From contig NZ_BAAAFZ010000060.1 in assembly GCF_039523795.1 (NCBI RefSeq), forward strand, positions 124,001-188,000: DNA of 64,000 nt, in the 5' to 3' direction. The number at the start of each line of letters is the position of its first letter. Within the stretch, counting starts at the first letter, position 1. This document shows positions 49,229-58,905 of this stretch, piece by piece. The notes beneath the pieces were generated by a model, which had not been told where the DNA came from, did no database searches, and was given only the letters and a program-made list of their open reading frames with translations. Made by a program: the position numbers and the translations under genes. The DNA comes from Craurococcus roseus. GTDB lineage: Bacteria; Pseudomonadota; Alphaproteobacteria; Acetobacterales; Acetobacteraceae.

Positions 49229-52200
49229 CTACGCCCCCGCGATCAGGTCCTTGATGCGGCTGGCCAGCGCCTCCATCGAGAACGGCTTGGTCAGCACGTG
49301 CATGCCGGGGTCCAGGTGGCCGTGGTTCAGCACGGCGTTCTCCGCGTAGCCGGTGATGAACAGCACCTTCAGGCCGGGGCGGGCCTCCCGGGCCGCGTCG
49401 GCCAACTGGCGCCCGTTCATGCCGCCGGGCAGGCCGACATCCGTGACCAGCAGGTCGATGCGGTCCGCGGACCGCAGCGCCTTCAGCCCCGAGGCCCCGT
49501 CCGCCGCTTCGATGGCGGTGTAGCCGAGGTCTTCCAGCACCTCGCCGATGAGCATCCGCACGGTCGGCTCGTCGTCCACCACCAGCACGGTCTCGCCCCG
49601 CCCGGCGCGCGGCTTCGGCGCCTCGGCCGCCGGCTCGGCGCCTTCGTCCGCGCCCCCGCCTTGGTGCCGCGGCAGGTACAGGCACACCAGCGTGCCCTTG
49701 CCGGGCTCCGAATAGATGCGCGCCTGCCCGCCCGACTGCCGGACGAAGCCGTAGATCATCGAAAGGCCCAGCCCCGTCCCCATGCCGATCGGCTTGGTGG
49801 TGAAGAACGGATCGAACGCCCGACGGGCCACGTCGGGCGTCATCCCGATGCCGGTGTCGCTGACGCAGAGCGAGACGTACTGCCCGGGCGGCAGGTCCCG
49901 CTCGCGCGCCGCGCGCGCGTCGAGCCACTTGTTGGCGGTCTCGATCGTCAGCTTGCCCCCGTCCGGCATGGCGTCGCGGGCGTTGATGCACAGGTTCAGC
50001 AACGCGTTCTCGAGCTGGTTCGGGTCCGCCAGCGTCGTCCACAGCCCCCCTGCCGCCACCACCTCGACCGCCACCGCAGGCCCCACGGTGCGCCGCACCA
50101 GTTCCTCCATGCCCGCGACCAGGCGGTTGAGGTCGATGGGCTTGGGGTCGAGCGTTTGCCGGCGCGAAAAGGCCAGCAAGCGGTGCGTCAACGCCGCGGC
50201 CCGCTTCGCCGCCCCCTGGGCGGCCGTGACGTAGCGGTCCACCTCCATGATCCGGCCTTGCGAGATGCGGGCGTTCAGCATCTCCAAGCTGCCGGCGATG
50301 CCGGTGAGCAGGTTGTTGAAGTCGTGCGCGATGCCGCCGGTGAGCTGGCCGACCGCTTCCATCTTCTGCGACTGCCGGAGTTGCTCCTCGGCCCGGCGCA
50401 GCGCGTCCGCCTGCTCCTTCTCGGCCGTTACGTCCCGCCCGTAGGCGTAGACGAGGTCGCCTTCGAGCGAGGTGCGCCAGGAGATCCAGCGCGGCGTGCC
50501 GTCCTTGTGCGTGTAGCGGTTCTCGAAGTCGGTGAGGTCGCCGGCCGAGGCCGCCGCGTCCAGCGCGTCTCGGGTCGGGCCCGCGTCCTCGGGCCAGACG
50601 AAATCCAGGAAGCTGCGGCCCACCACCTCGCCCGGCCCGTGGCCGAGGATCGCAGCCCAGGCCGGGTTGACGGCGCGGAAGACCCCGTCAGCGCCGACCA
50701 CCACGAGCAGGTCGCGGGAGTTCCTCCAAACGCGGTCGAGTTCCCGCGTCCGCGCGGCCACCGTCTCTTCCAGCGACCTGTTCAGCCGCTCCAGCGCTTC
50801 TTCCGCCGCCCGCCGCGCGGTGTCGTCGCGGATGGTCAGCACGGCGCCGATCTGCCGGCCTGCCCCGTCGAGCACCGGACGGGCGTTGCCGACCGCCAGC
50901 ACCTCGCCCCCGTCCGGCCGCCGGATGCGCCAGCGCGCCTCCAGCACCGTCTCGCCGCGCACGGCCCGCGCCAGCGGCAGGTCGAGGGACGGGTACGGGC
51001 GGCCGTCCTCCGTCAGCAGGCTGTACGTCTCGCTGTAGGCGTCGGGCGCCACGTCGAGCCGGCGCGCGCCGTGCAGGCGCCCGGCGGCCTCGTTGATGAG
51101 GGTGATCCGCCCAGCGGCATCCGTGACGATGACCCCTTCCGCGAGCTGGCCGAGCGTCGCGGATTGCTGCGCGGCCAGCCTGCGCGCCTCCGCTTCGCTG
51201 TGGCGCAGCGCCTGCTCCGCGCGGCGGCGCTCCACGGCCGTGCGCGTGCGGCCGGCCGCCTCCCGCACGAAGGCCAGCTCCTCCGGCGGCCATTCGCGCG
51301 CGGTCGCGTGGTTCAGGTAGAGCAGGGCGACGATGCCCCCCTGCTCGGTCACCGGCATGTTGATGAAGGCCTGGGCGCTGATAGCCTTCAGGGCCTCCGC
51401 CGTGGCGGCGGTCCTCGGGTCCTTCTCGGCGTCGGCCACGATCGCCGTCTCGCCGCGCTTGAGGTCCTCGATGTACGAGCCGTAGTCGCGGAAGCGGAGC
51501 ACGCCGGCCAGGCTCTTGATGCCCGGCGCGTTCCAGTCGCGCTCGATGGTGATCGTCTCCGCGGCGGTGTCGATGGTGCCGTAGCCGGCGCGGCTCACGC
51601 CCAACGTCCGCCCGAGGATCTCGGCAGCGGCGAAGGACAGCTCGGCCGGATCTTCGATGTCGCGGACGCGGTCGCCGAGCTCGGCCAGGGCGAGGCGGCG
51701 GGCCTCCGTCCGCTTGCGTTCGGTGACGTCGCGGTAGAACACCGCGAGTCCCTCGGGAACCGGGTAGGCGCGCACCTCGAACCAGCGGCCGCGCCCGTCT
51801 GGCCAGGCGTATTCGACATCGGCGGCGACCGGCACCTGCTCGGCCATCGCACGCTTGTAAAGGCGGCCTTGCTCCGCGTCCTCGGTGCCGGGCCACGCCT
51901 CCCAATGGGTCTTGCCGAGGATGGCGGCGGCCTCGCGGCCCTCGAACCGCAAGCCCGCCGGGTTGATGGCCAGCACGCGGAAGCCGCGGTCGAGCAGCAC
52001 GAAACCTTCGTTCATGCCTTCGAGCACGCCGCGGAGGCGCGTCTCGCTCTCGCGCAAGGCCTGGACCGCCGCCTTGCGCTCGCCGATGTCCCGCACGGTG
52101 CCGACGAACCGCACGGCGCGCCGGGCGGCCCCCTGACCCTCGAAGAAGGCCCTGCCCTTCGCGGCGATCCACCGCTCCATCCGGTCCTCGAGGCCGACCG

Positions 52201-53704
52201 TGCGGTACTCGATGTCGTACTCGCCGGGGCCGTCCGGCGCGAGGGCGCGCTGCACGGCCGCGTCGGTCGTCCCCCTGTCGTCCGGGTGCAGCCCGGCGAG
52301 GAAGGTGCCGTAATCCACCTCGGCCGATGGCGGCAGGCCGAAGAGCGCCTTGCACCGGTCGTCCCAACGGAGCGCGCCGGACACCAGGTCGTAGTCCCAG
52401 ATGCCGACGCCGGTGGCTTCGGTCGCCAGCGTGAGGCGTTCGTTGCCCTCCCGCAGAGCGTCCTCCGCCTCGCGCCGGTCGCCGATGTCGATGACCGACC
52501 CGATGTAGCCGAGGAAACCGCCGTCCGGCCCGAAGCGCGGCGAAGCGGCGTCGATCGCCCAGCGGTAGACGCCGTCCGCACGGCGCAAGCGGTACTCGAC
52601 GCGGAACGGCCCCTGCGCGGCGTTGGCGGCCAGGAACGCCTCCTCGGCCGCCTTCTGGTCGTCGGGGTGCGTCGCCTTCGCCCAGCCCAGGCCGAGCGCT
52701 TCCGCCTCGACCTGACCGGTGAACTCGTACCAGCGCCGGTTGAGCCAGGTGCAGTAGCCGTCCGGGTCGGTGCCCCACATCATCACCGGCGCGTGGTCGG
52801 CCATGTTGCGGAACCGCGCCTCGCTCTCGCGCAGCGCTTCTTCCGCCGTCCACGCGGCGTGGATGTCCTGGGTCGTGCCGTACCACCGCACGATGGCGCC
52901 CGCCTCGTCGCACCGGGGGAACGCGCGCGAGTGCATCCAACGGTAGGAGCCGTCCCGGAGGCGCGCGCGGTGCTGTATGTCGTAGGGCTCGCCCGTCGTG
53001 ACGGAGCGCGTCCAGGCCTCCACCGAACGCGCGAGGTCGTCCGGGTGCAAAGCGTCGCCCCAGCTCGAGCCGAGGCCGCTCGTGCCGGTCCACTCGCCCC
53101 AGCGGGACCCGACGCGGTCGAGCTGGCCGTCCGGCCGCGCCGTCCAGACCGTTTGCGGCGACAGGTCGGAGGCGTAGCGGTAGTCCTCCTCGCTTTCGCG
53201 CAGGCGACGCTCCGCGAACACCTGCCCGGTCGTCTCGGTGCAGGCGCAGAACATTCCCGCCACCGCGCCGCTCTCGTCGCGCACCGGGGAGTAGGAGAAG
53301 GTGTACCAGGTGTCCTCCGGGTACCCGTTGCGCTCCATCACGAGGTGCAGGTTCTCGTGGAACGTCGCTTCGCCGGCGAGCGCCTTGGAGACCAGCGGCT
53401 CGATGTCGGCCCAGATCTCCGGCCAGACCTCCCGGAACGGCAGGCCCAGGGCGCGCGGGTGCTTGGCCCCGAAGATGGGGCGGTAGCCGTCGTTGTAGAG
53501 GAAGGCGAGTTCCGGCCCCCAGGCGACGAACATCGGGAACTTGGATTCGAGCAGCAGCCCGACGACCGAGCGCAGCGATTGCGGCCAAGTTTCCGGGCGG
53601 CCGATCGGCGAGGCCGACCAGTCGTGCCGGCGCATCAACGCGCCCATCTCGCCGCCGCCGGCGAGGAAGCCCGTCCCGCCCATCCGCCCCGTCGGCTGGT
53701 CCAC
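49229..53704 (-). CDS. Multi-PAS/GAF hybrid sensor histidine kinase with receiver domain
   Basis: 1491 residues, apparently soluble, starting at GTG. An N-terminal segment resembling blue-light/PAS kinases (SPIGRPETWPQSLRSVVGLL) leads through several PAS/PAC domains. A GAF domain (GTIDTAAETITIERDW) and more PAS domains follow, then HisKA with His1127 in GGIAHDFNNLL, and an HATPase with NALLNLCINARDAMPDGG. The C-terminal receiver has VLVVDDEP and phospho-acceptor Asp1422 in LLVTDVGLPGG. It would autophosphorylate and pass phosphate to its own receiver; no separate regulator is encoded nearby. The start is uncertain; ATG codons inside the first 25 residues are alternatives. Confidence 0.87.
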   Translation of the reverse strand: MDQPTGRMGGTGFLAGGGEMGALMRRHDWSASPIGRPETWPQSLRSVVGLLLESKFPMFVAWGPELAFLYNDGYRPIFGAKHPRALGLPFREVWPEIWADIEPLVSKALAGEATFHENLHLVMERNGYPEDTWYTFSYSPVRDESGAVAGMFCACTETTGQVFAERRLRESEEDYRYASDLSPQTVWTARPDGQLDRVGSRWGEWTGTSGLGSSWGDALHPDDLARSVEAWTRSVTTGEPYDIQHRARLRDGSYRWMHSRAFPRCDEAGAIVRWYGTTQDIHAAWTAEEALRESEARFRNMADHAPVMMWGTDPDGYCTWLNRRWYEFTGQVEAEALGLGWAKATHPDDQKAAEEAFLAANAAQGPFRVEYRLRRADGVYRWAIDAASPRFGPDGGFLGYIGSVIDIGDRREAEDALREGNERLTLATEATGVGIWDYDLVSGALRWDDRCKALFGLPPSAEVDYGTFLAGLHPDDRGTTDAAVQRALAPDGPGEYDIEYRTVGLEDRMERWIAAKGRAFFEGQGAARRAVRFVGTVRDIGERKAAVQALRESETRLRGVLEGMNEGFVLLDRGFRVLAINPAGLRFEGREAAAILGKTHWEAWPGTEDAEQGRLYKRAMAEQVPVAADVEYAWPDGRGRWFEVRAYPVPEGLAVFYRDVTERKRTEARRLALAELGDRVRDIEDPAELSFAAAEILGRTLGVSRAGYGTIDTAAETITIERDWNAPGIKSLAGVLRFRDYGSYIEDLKRGETAIVADAEKDPRTAATAEALKAISAQAFINMPVTEQGGIVALLYLNHATAREWPPEELAFVREAAGRTRTAVERRRAEQALRHSEAEARRLAAQQSATLGQLAEGVIVTDAAGRITLINEAAGRLHGARRLDVAPDAYSETYSLLTEDGRPYPSLDLPLARAVRGETVLEARWRIRRPDGGEVLAVGNARPVLDGAGRQIGAVLTIRDDTARRAAEEALERLNRSLEETVAARTRELDRVWRNSRDLLVVVGADGVFRAVNPAWAAILGHGPGEVVGRSFLDFVWPEDAGPTRDALDAAASAGDLTDFENRYTHKDGTPRWISWRTSLEGDLVYAYGRDVTAEKEQADALRRAEEQLRQSQKMEAVGQLTGGIAHDFNNLLTGIAGSLEMLNARISQGRIMEVDRYVTAAQGAAKRAAALTHRLLAFSRRQTLDPKPIDLNRLVAGMEELVRRTVGPAVAVEVVAAGGLWTTLADPNQLENALLNLCINARDAMPDGGKLTIETANKWLDARAARERDLPPGQYVSLCVSDTGIGMTPDVARRAFDPFFTTKPIGMGTGLGLSMIYGFVRQSGGQARIYSEPGKGTLVCLYLPRHQGGGADEGAEPAAEAPKPRAGRGETVLVVDDEPTVRMLIGEVLEDLGYTAIEAADGASGLKALRSADRIDLLVTDVGLPGGMNGRQLADAAREARPGLKVLFITGYAENAVLNHGHLDPGMHVLTKPFSMEALASRIKDLIAGA

Positions 53705-54035
53705 CTACGTGCGCCCCGCGCCGCGCGGTTCGCCGCCGCCGCCCACGCGTCCTCGGGCCGACGCCTGATGGCGGGCGGCGGCGGAAAGCCCTCGTCCAGA
53801 CATGCGGGGATTGTTGCTCCGGGCTGCCATGCCGCACGTTAATCGGAAGAGGTCGTTGCCACAACGCGCCACCCGGACGAGAACCGGACGGCGCTCCGCG
53901 GAAGCTCTCGCGCCACGGGATCGGGAAAGGCTACGCCCCGCCCGCCAAGGCCCGGGCCGCGCTTCTCGTCCGGGGCCGTTTAGGCACCGGGTAAGGTGGT
54001 AAGGCAGTAAGGAGGTGAGGCGGCGACACCCCTTG
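53705..54035. other. Intergenic region between the lipoprotein operon end and the hybrid kinase
   Basis: These 331 bases contain no supported gene. They carry a short tandem repeat at 53991-54022 (described separately) and presumably the promoter of the hybrid kinase; no clear hexamers were found. Confidence 0.5.
53991..54022. repeat. Four imperfect 8-base tandem repeats
   Basis: The units GTAAGGTG, GTAAGGCA, GTAAGGAG and GTGAGGCG run head to tail. The first three share GTAAGG exactly. They lie 14 bases beyond the end of the auxiliary lipoprotein gene and could be slippage-prone or a protein-binding array; nothing else supports a function. Confidence 0.6.
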
Positions 54036-54686
54036 TTAGCGCACCCGCGTCCGCACCGCCCCGCGCAAGTCCCGCTCCAGCGCCGCCAGCGCCGCCGCCA
54101 GGGCGTCCCGCATCGCCGCCGCCGCTTCGCCCGCTGGCACCGCGTCGTCCCGCCGCGCCCCGCCGGGCAATGGCGCGGCGCCCTCCGGCGTGAACTGGCC
54201 GAGGATGCGGGCCTGCCCGCCGTCGCGTGGCTCCTCCAGCAGCAGCGCCGCGAGTCCGGCCCGCGCCGAGCCGGCCCGCGGCTCGGTCTGGAGGCGCAGC
54301 AACTCGGCTTCCAGCACCAAGCCCGGGCGCAGGCGGGAGCCGGGCGACACCACGGCGGAGAACAGGCCGCTGGCCGCCAGCCACTGGCGCATCGCCTCTT
54401 CCACCAGCTCCACCGGCGGCGCCGCCCACTCGTCGTAGAACGCCGTGTCCACCTGCCCGCCCGCGCCCAGGGTGCGGAGGCCGCGGCTGTCCATCCCCGG
54501 AGCCGCGCGCACGGTGCGCAGCAGCAGCACCGGCCCGCGCCGCGCCGGCGGCTCGCGGCGCGGCCGCTCCGGCGCCAAGGCGTAGCGCTGCACCTCTTGG
54601 TACGGCCGGCTCGGGAGCACGCTGCAAGCCGCGTCGCCCAACACCGCCGGGGCCAGCAGCAACGAACGGCGGCGGGAGAAATGCAT
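54036..54686 (-). CDS. ABC-type transport auxiliary lipoprotein (PqiC/MlaX-like)
   Basis: 216 residues. A signal with a lipobox-like LGDAAC (Cys about 21) is followed by YALAPERPRREPPARRG and VLLLRTVRAAPGMDSRGL, the pattern of the ABC_trans_aux family (PqiC-like), which contacts MCE proteins at the outer membrane. FYDEWAAPPVELVEEAMRQW is a conserved segment. It starts three bases after the MlaD-type gene stop and closes the operon. Confidence 0.85.
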   Translation of the reverse strand: MHFSRRRSLLLAPAVLGDAACSVLPSRPYQEVQRYALAPERPRREPPARRGPVLLLRTVRAAPGMDSRGLRTLGAGGQVDTAFYDEWAAPPVELVEEAMRQWLAASGLFSAVVSPGSRLRPGLVLEAELLRLQTEPRAGSARAGLAALLLEEPRDGGQARILGQFTPEGAAPLPGGARRDDAVPAGEAAAAMRDALAAALAALERDLRGAVRTRVR

Positions 54687-54689
54687 CGG

Positions 54690-55727
54690 TCAGCGGCGCT
54701 CCGGCGGTGGCGGGGCGCCGAACAGCGCTTGGCCGGGGGAGCGGCGCAGCGCTTCGGTGGTGTCCCGCAGGTTGCCGACCGCGCTGCGCAGGTCCCGGAG
54801 GATCGGCGCCAGCTCGGCCTGGATCTCGGTGGAAGCGCCGCGCGCGACCCGCAGGCCGGACTCGAGCGCGGCGATGGTCGCGGGCAGGCGCGCGGCGGCG
54901 GTCCGCACCTCGGCGGCGGCGGCGGCGGCGTTGGCCAAGGTCTGGCGCAGCTCGCGGCTGGCGAGCAGCTCGCGCGCCTCGGCCGCCGTGCCGCGCGCCT
55001 CGGCCGCGGCGTCGCGCAGCCCGCCCAACACGCCGGGCACGTCGGCCTCCTCCACCGCGCCGCGGAGCGTGCGGAGCAGCGCGGACGCTTCTTGCAGAGT
55101 CTGCGCCACGTCGCCGCCCTCCCGCGTTTCCCGCCGCAGGTCGGACAGCAGCCCGGTGAGGTTCTCCAGCAGCCCGCCGACGTCCACGCCTTCCAGCTTC
55201 TGGAGCAGCGCTTCGGCCGCGTTCTGCACCTGCGCGACGGTGGATGGGACGGCGGGAATGTAGGTTTCCCTCGGCTCCCAGGGCACGGCCATGGCCGGGA
55301 AGCGCTCCGGGTCCACGAAGTCGAGCTCCACGTAGTACACGCCGGTGATGCCCGCCGCCGCGATGCGGGTGCGGAGGCCGAGGCGGATCGCGTCGTCCAC
55401 CGAGGGCGCCTCCCCGATGCGCCGCGTGTCCACGGAGAAGCGCACGAAGACGAGCTGGTAGGCGGGGCCGAAGGTGTCCCCCTCCATGCGGGGGTACTCC
55501 GCCGAGACCAGCCCGAGGCCCTCGACGCGGCCGATGGAAACGCCGCGGTAGCGCACCGCCGCGCCGACCTCAAGGCCCTGCACGGATTCGCGGAGGTACG
55601 TCTCGTACATCACGGCGGAGTCGCCGGGGCGGTTCGCGGTGAGGAACAGCACGAAGCCCAACGCCAGCCCCAGCCCCGCCAGGACCAGCGCGCCGACGCG
55701 CAGGTAGAGGCCGCGCGACCGCTCCAT
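54690..55727 (-). CDS. mlaD: MCE-domain protein (MlaD family)
   Basis: 345 residues. One N-terminal membrane helix (LYLRVGALVLAGLGLALGFV) anchors a periplasmic MCE domain (ESVQGLEVGAAVRYRGVSIG, then RIAAAGITGVYYVELDF). A long C-terminal amphipathic helix region rich in Ala, Arg and Glu (180-320) follows. MlaD-type rings carry phospholipids between membranes. It lies three bases from the ATPase gene. The extended helical tail resembles PqiB/YebT or Mce4-type proteins rather than the short E. coli MlaD. Confidence 0.88.
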   Translation of the reverse strand: MERSRGLYLRVGALVLAGLGLALGFVLFLTANRPGDSAVMYETYLRESVQGLEVGAAVRYRGVSIGRVEGLGLVSAEYPRMEGDTFGPAYQLVFVRFSVDTRRIGEAPSVDDAIRLGLRTRIAAAGITGVYYVELDFVDPERFPAMAVPWEPRETYIPAVPSTVAQVQNAAEALLQKLEGVDVGGLLENLTGLLSDLRRETREGGDVAQTLQEASALLRTLRGAVEEADVPGVLGGLRDAAAEARGTAAEARELLASRELRQTLANAAAAAAEVRTAAARLPATIAALESGLRVARGASTEIQAELAPILRDLRSAVGNLRDTTEALRRSPGQALFGAPPPPERR

Positions 55728-55730
55728 CGC

Positions 55731-56522
55731 CTACGCCGCCGCGCCCTGCCGGTCCGGCGGCGCTTCCCGCCGGAAGAAGGCGCGCACGACCGGGTCCGCG
55801 CTCTCGTCGCGCAGCCGGCGCGGGTCGCCTTCCGCGATCATCCCGCGCGCCGCCTTGTCGAGCATGATGCAACGGTCGCCGATCGCCAGGATGGATTGCA
55901 GCTCGTGCGTCACCACGACGAAGGTGGTGCCGAGGTCGCGCGCGAGCTGCTTGATGAGCGCGTCCAGCCCCGCCGAGGTGACGGGGTCGAGGCCGGCGGA
56001 GGGCTCGTCCAGGAACAGGATCGGCGGGTCGAGCGCCATCGCGCGGGCGATGCCGGCGCGCTTGGCCATCCCGCCCGAGATCTCGGCGGGCAGCCGCCCG
56101 GCCGCGTCGGCGAGGCCGACCATCCCGAGCTTGGCCTTCGCCACCAGCGCCCGCGCCTCCGCCGGCAGCCCGGTGTGCTCCTCCAACGGCACCTCGATGT
56201 TGCCCTCCAGGGTGGACGAGCCGAACAGCGCGCCCGATTGCCACATCACGCCGATCCGGCGCAGCAGCGCCCGCCGGGCCGCGCCCTCCAGCGCGGCGAT
56301 GTCCTCGCCCAGGATCTCGATGCGGCCTTCGGCCGGCGGGTACAAGCCGATCATGTGCTTGAGCAGCGTGGACTTGCCGCAACCCGAACCGCCCAGGATC
56401 ACGAACACCTCGCCGCGCCTCACCTCGAAGGAAACGCGCTCGAAGACGGGGCGCCCGCCGAAGCGGGCGGCGAGGTTCTCCACGCGCACCACCGCGTCGC
56501 CGCCGGCCGGCACCGCCGTCAC
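55731..56522 (-). CDS. mlaF: Lipid-transport ABC ATPase (MlaF-like)
   Basis: 263 residues from a GTG that overlaps the permease stop (GTGA). Walker A GGSGCGKST (44-52), the Q-loop in VMWQSGALFGSSTLEGN, signature ISGGMAKRAGIARA, and Walker B ILFLDEPSAGLDPVTS are intact. The VMWQSGALF motif is characteristic of the MlaF subfamily. It energises the MlaE permease at the inner membrane. Confidence 0.93.
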   Translation of the reverse strand: MTAVPAGGDAVVRVENLAARFGGRPVFERVSFEVRRGEVFVILGGSGCGKSTLLKHMIGLYPPAEGRIEILGEDIAALEGAARRALLRRIGVMWQSGALFGSSTLEGNIEVPLEEHTGLPAEARALVAKAKLGMVGLADAAGRLPAEISGGMAKRAGIARAMALDPPILFLDEPSAGLDPVTSAGLDALIKQLARDLGTTFVVVTHELQSILAIGDRCIMLDKAARGMIAEGDPRRLRDESADPVVRAFFRREAPPDRQGAAA

Positions 56523-57664
56523 CAGCCCAGCCGGTAGAACAGCACGGCGAAGGCGCCGTCGATCACCACGATGGACACGATGCCGCCCACCACCGCGCCC
56601 GTCGCCGCGTCGCCCACCGCGCGCGGCCCGCCCCCGGCGTTGAGGCCGGCGCGGCACCCGATCAGGCCGATGGAAAGCCCGAAGGCGGCCGCCTTCCACA
56701 AGCCGCCCCAAAGGTCCCAAAGGCGCAGCGCGTACTGCAGCTGGCCCGCGACCCCGGCCGGCACGTAGCCGAGCGACAGCATCACGGCGCCCATGCCCAG
56801 CAACCCTGACAGGTCCATCAGCAGCGCCAGCACCGGCATCACCAGGACCGCCGCCAGCACCCGCGGCAGCACCAGCCAAGCGACCGGGTCGATGCCCATG
56901 ATGCGGAGCGCGTCCACCTCCTCGTTCACCCGCATGGTGCCCAGCTCGGCGGCGAAGGCCGAGCCGGTGCGCCCGGCCAGCACCACCGCCGCCATCAGCG
57001 GCCCCAACTCCCGCAGCAGCGAAATGCCGACGAGGTTGGGGATGTAGTACTCCGCCCCGAAGCGGCGCAGCGACACGGAGGACTGGAAGGCCAGGATCAA
57101 CCCGATCAGGAAGCCCAGCAGGATCGTCAAGCCGAAGGCGCGCAGCCCCGCCTCGTCCAGGTGCCGCATCACCTCGCCGAAGCGCAGGCGCCAAGGCCGC
57201 CGCGCGACGCCGGCCCCGGCCACCAACGCTTCGCCCAGGAAGGCGACCTGGTCGAGCATGCGGTCGCCACGCCCCACCGTCGCGCGGCCCAGGCGTCCGA
57301 CCCAGGGCAGGCCGCCGTCGCCGGCGGCCTTGGCGGCGGCTGGAGCTTCCAGCGCGCGGCGGGTCCGCTCCAGCACCGCCCGCGCCGGGCCGTCCACCGG
57401 CAAGCCCTGCCACCGCGCCCCGCCCGCCTCGCGCTCCAGCCGCAGCAGGAGCACGGCGCCGGCGGTGTCGAGGGAGGCCAAGCGGCCGAGGTCGAGGGTG
57501 AGCGGCGCGGCGCCTTTTGCGCGGCGGGTCGCGTCCGGCCAGAGGCGCGCCACCGCGCCGGCGTCCAGCACGCCGCGGAACGCCAAGCGGAGGCCGCCCG
57601 CGCCCTCCGCGCGCGCTTCGAAGCCCGCTGCGTCCTCCACCGTGCCGGTCGCGTCTCGTGCCAT
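56519..57664 (-). CDS. mlaE: MlaE-family permease with N-terminal STAS domain
   Basis: 381 residues. Residues 20-110 are a STAS-like domain (APLTLDLGRLASLDTAGAVL). The rest is the MlaE permease: FGLTILLGFLIGLILAFQSS, GISLLRELGPLMAAVVLAGR, ELGTMRVNEEVDALRIMGID and a C-terminal helix pair. In E. coli the STAS function is the separate MlaB protein; here it is fused, as is usual in many alphaproteobacteria. First gene of the mlaE-mlaF-mlaD-lipoprotein operon, which maintains outer-membrane lipid asymmetry or moves lipids outward. Confidence 0.93.
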   Translation of the reverse strand: MARDATGTVEDAAGFEARAEGAGGLRLAFRGVLDAGAVARLWPDATRRAKGAAPLTLDLGRLASLDTAGAVLLLRLEREAGGARWQGLPVDGPARAVLERTRRALEAPAAAKAAGDGGLPWVGRLGRATVGRGDRMLDQVAFLGEALVAGAGVARRPWRLRFGEVMRHLDEAGLRAFGLTILLGFLIGLILAFQSSVSLRRFGAEYYIPNLVGISLLRELGPLMAAVVLAGRTGSAFAAELGTMRVNEEVDALRIMGIDPVAWLVLPRVLAAVLVMPVLALLMDLSGLLGMGAVMLSLGYVPAGVAGQLQYALRLWDLWGGLWKAAAFGLSIGLIGCRAGLNAGGGPRAVGDAATGAVVGGIVSIVVIDGAFAVLFYRLGW

Positions 57665-57785
57665 CCGCGGATCAATCGCCTCCGGGCCCGGGAGGTTGCA
57701 CGGGCGGGCGATCCTGTCACGCGAAAGGCGGGCGGCGCAGCGGAAACGCCGCGGTTGGGGCCGGGCGGGCCGCGGGCCGGGCCGT

Positions 57786-58769
57786 TCAGTCGGCGCGGAT
57801 GCCCGCTTCCGCCACCAACCGGCCCCAGCGCCCCACCTCCGCCTGGACGTGCGCCGTGGACCGCGCCGAATCCCAGCCGAGCACGTCGAAGCCGCCCTCC
57901 TCGGCGCGGCGCACCAGCTCCCCGTCGCGCATGGCGAGCAGGACGTCCGCCTCCAGCCGCCGCAGCACCGGGCGCGGCACGGCGGCGTTGGTCAGCACCG
58001 CCGTCCAGTTGGTGATCAGCAGGTCCGGCGCCCCGGCCTCGGCCACCGTCGGGATGTCGGGCACCAGCCGGTGCCGCTGCCGGTCGGTGAGGGCGAGGCC
58101 GCGCAGCCGCCCGGCGCGGAGCTGGGCGATGCACTCCGGCAGGTTGGACACGATCAGGTCGAGGTTGCCGGCCACCAGGTCCGTCACCGCCGGCGCCCCG
58201 CCGCGGTAGGACACGTGGACGAGGTTCGGCCCGGCGCCCGCGATGCGCCGCACCAGTTCCAGCCCAAGGTGGGGCGGCGAGCCGTTGCCGGACGACCCCG
58301 CGCTCATCTGCCGCGTCCGCGCCATCGCCAGCAGCCCGGCCAAGTCCCGCGCCGGGTGCGCCGCGGGCACGGCGACCACCAAAGGCAGCGCGCCGAGCAC
58401 GGACACGGCCGCGAAGTCCTGCCGCAGGTCGTAGGGCGCGTTGGGGTAGAGGCTCGCATTCACCGCGTGGGTCAGCGTGACCGCGAGCAGGGTGTGCCCG
58501 TCCGGCGCGGCCTTGGCGGCGGCGTCCGCGCCGATCATCGCGTTGCCGCCGGGCCGGTTGTCCACCACCACCGGCTTGCCCCAGATCTCGGACAGCCGCT
58601 GCGCCAGCAGGCGGGCCATGATGTCGGTCAGGCCCGCCGGCGCGAAGGGCACGACGTAGCGCACGGGCCGCTCGGGGAAGGCGTCCGGTGTCTGCGCCGT
58701 GGCGGTCGTCCCGGCGGGGAGCAACAGGGCGGACAGCGACGGGAGGCGGCGGCGGGGAAGGCGGATCAC
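57786..58769 (-). CDS. Tripartite tricarboxylate transporter binding protein (TctC/Bug family)
   Basis: 327 residues from a GTG at 58769 (another GTG at 58781 is possible). A signal (RLPRRRLPSLSALLLPAG) ends near TATAQ. The Bug-family fold follows: FPERPVRYVVPFAPAGLTDI, GKPVVVDNRPGGNAMIGADA, PDGHTLLAVTLTHAVNASLY, and VSYRGGAPAVTDLVAGNLDL. It binds a carboxylate in the periplasm. No TctA/TctB genes are nearby, so it is an orphan, as most members of this expanded family are. Divergent from the HWE kinase. Confidence 0.92.
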   Translation of the reverse strand: MIRLPRRRLPSLSALLLPAGTTATAQTPDAFPERPVRYVVPFAPAGLTDIMARLLAQRLSEIWGKPVVVDNRPGGNAMIGADAAAKAAPDGHTLLAVTLTHAVNASLYPNAPYDLRQDFAAVSVLGALPLVVAVPAAHPARDLAGLLAMARTRQMSAGSSGNGSPPHLGLELVRRIAGAGPNLVHVSYRGGAPAVTDLVAGNLDLIVSNLPECIAQLRAGRLRGLALTDRQRHRLVPDIPTVAEAGAPDLLITNWTAVLTNAAVPRPVLRRLEADVLLAMRDGELVRRAEEGGFDVLGWDSARSTAHVQAEVGRWGRLVAEAGIRAD

Positions 58770-58905
58770 GGCTTCGTCCACGACAAGGCTCGGCGGGACC
58801 GTGCCCCGGGCGGGCGAGGCGCGCAACAAAGGCACGGGCGGCGCCTCCGGCCGTACCGCCCGCGACGCCGGCAGCGTCTCGAAATTGCGCCTCACAGCTC
58901 TTTCA

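Noticed and set aside
49184..53842. Very long plus-strand open frame (about 1550 codons) opposite the hybrid kinase
   Set aside because: Its translation is Arg/His/Gln/Val-rich low-complexity, typical of the antisense frame of a GC-rich gene, and the minus strand holds a clear multi-domain kinase.
54015..56537. 840-codon plus-strand frame across the mla operon
   Set aside because: Composition is that of an antisense shadow; the minus strand encodes MlaF, MlaD and a lipoprotein with intact motifs.
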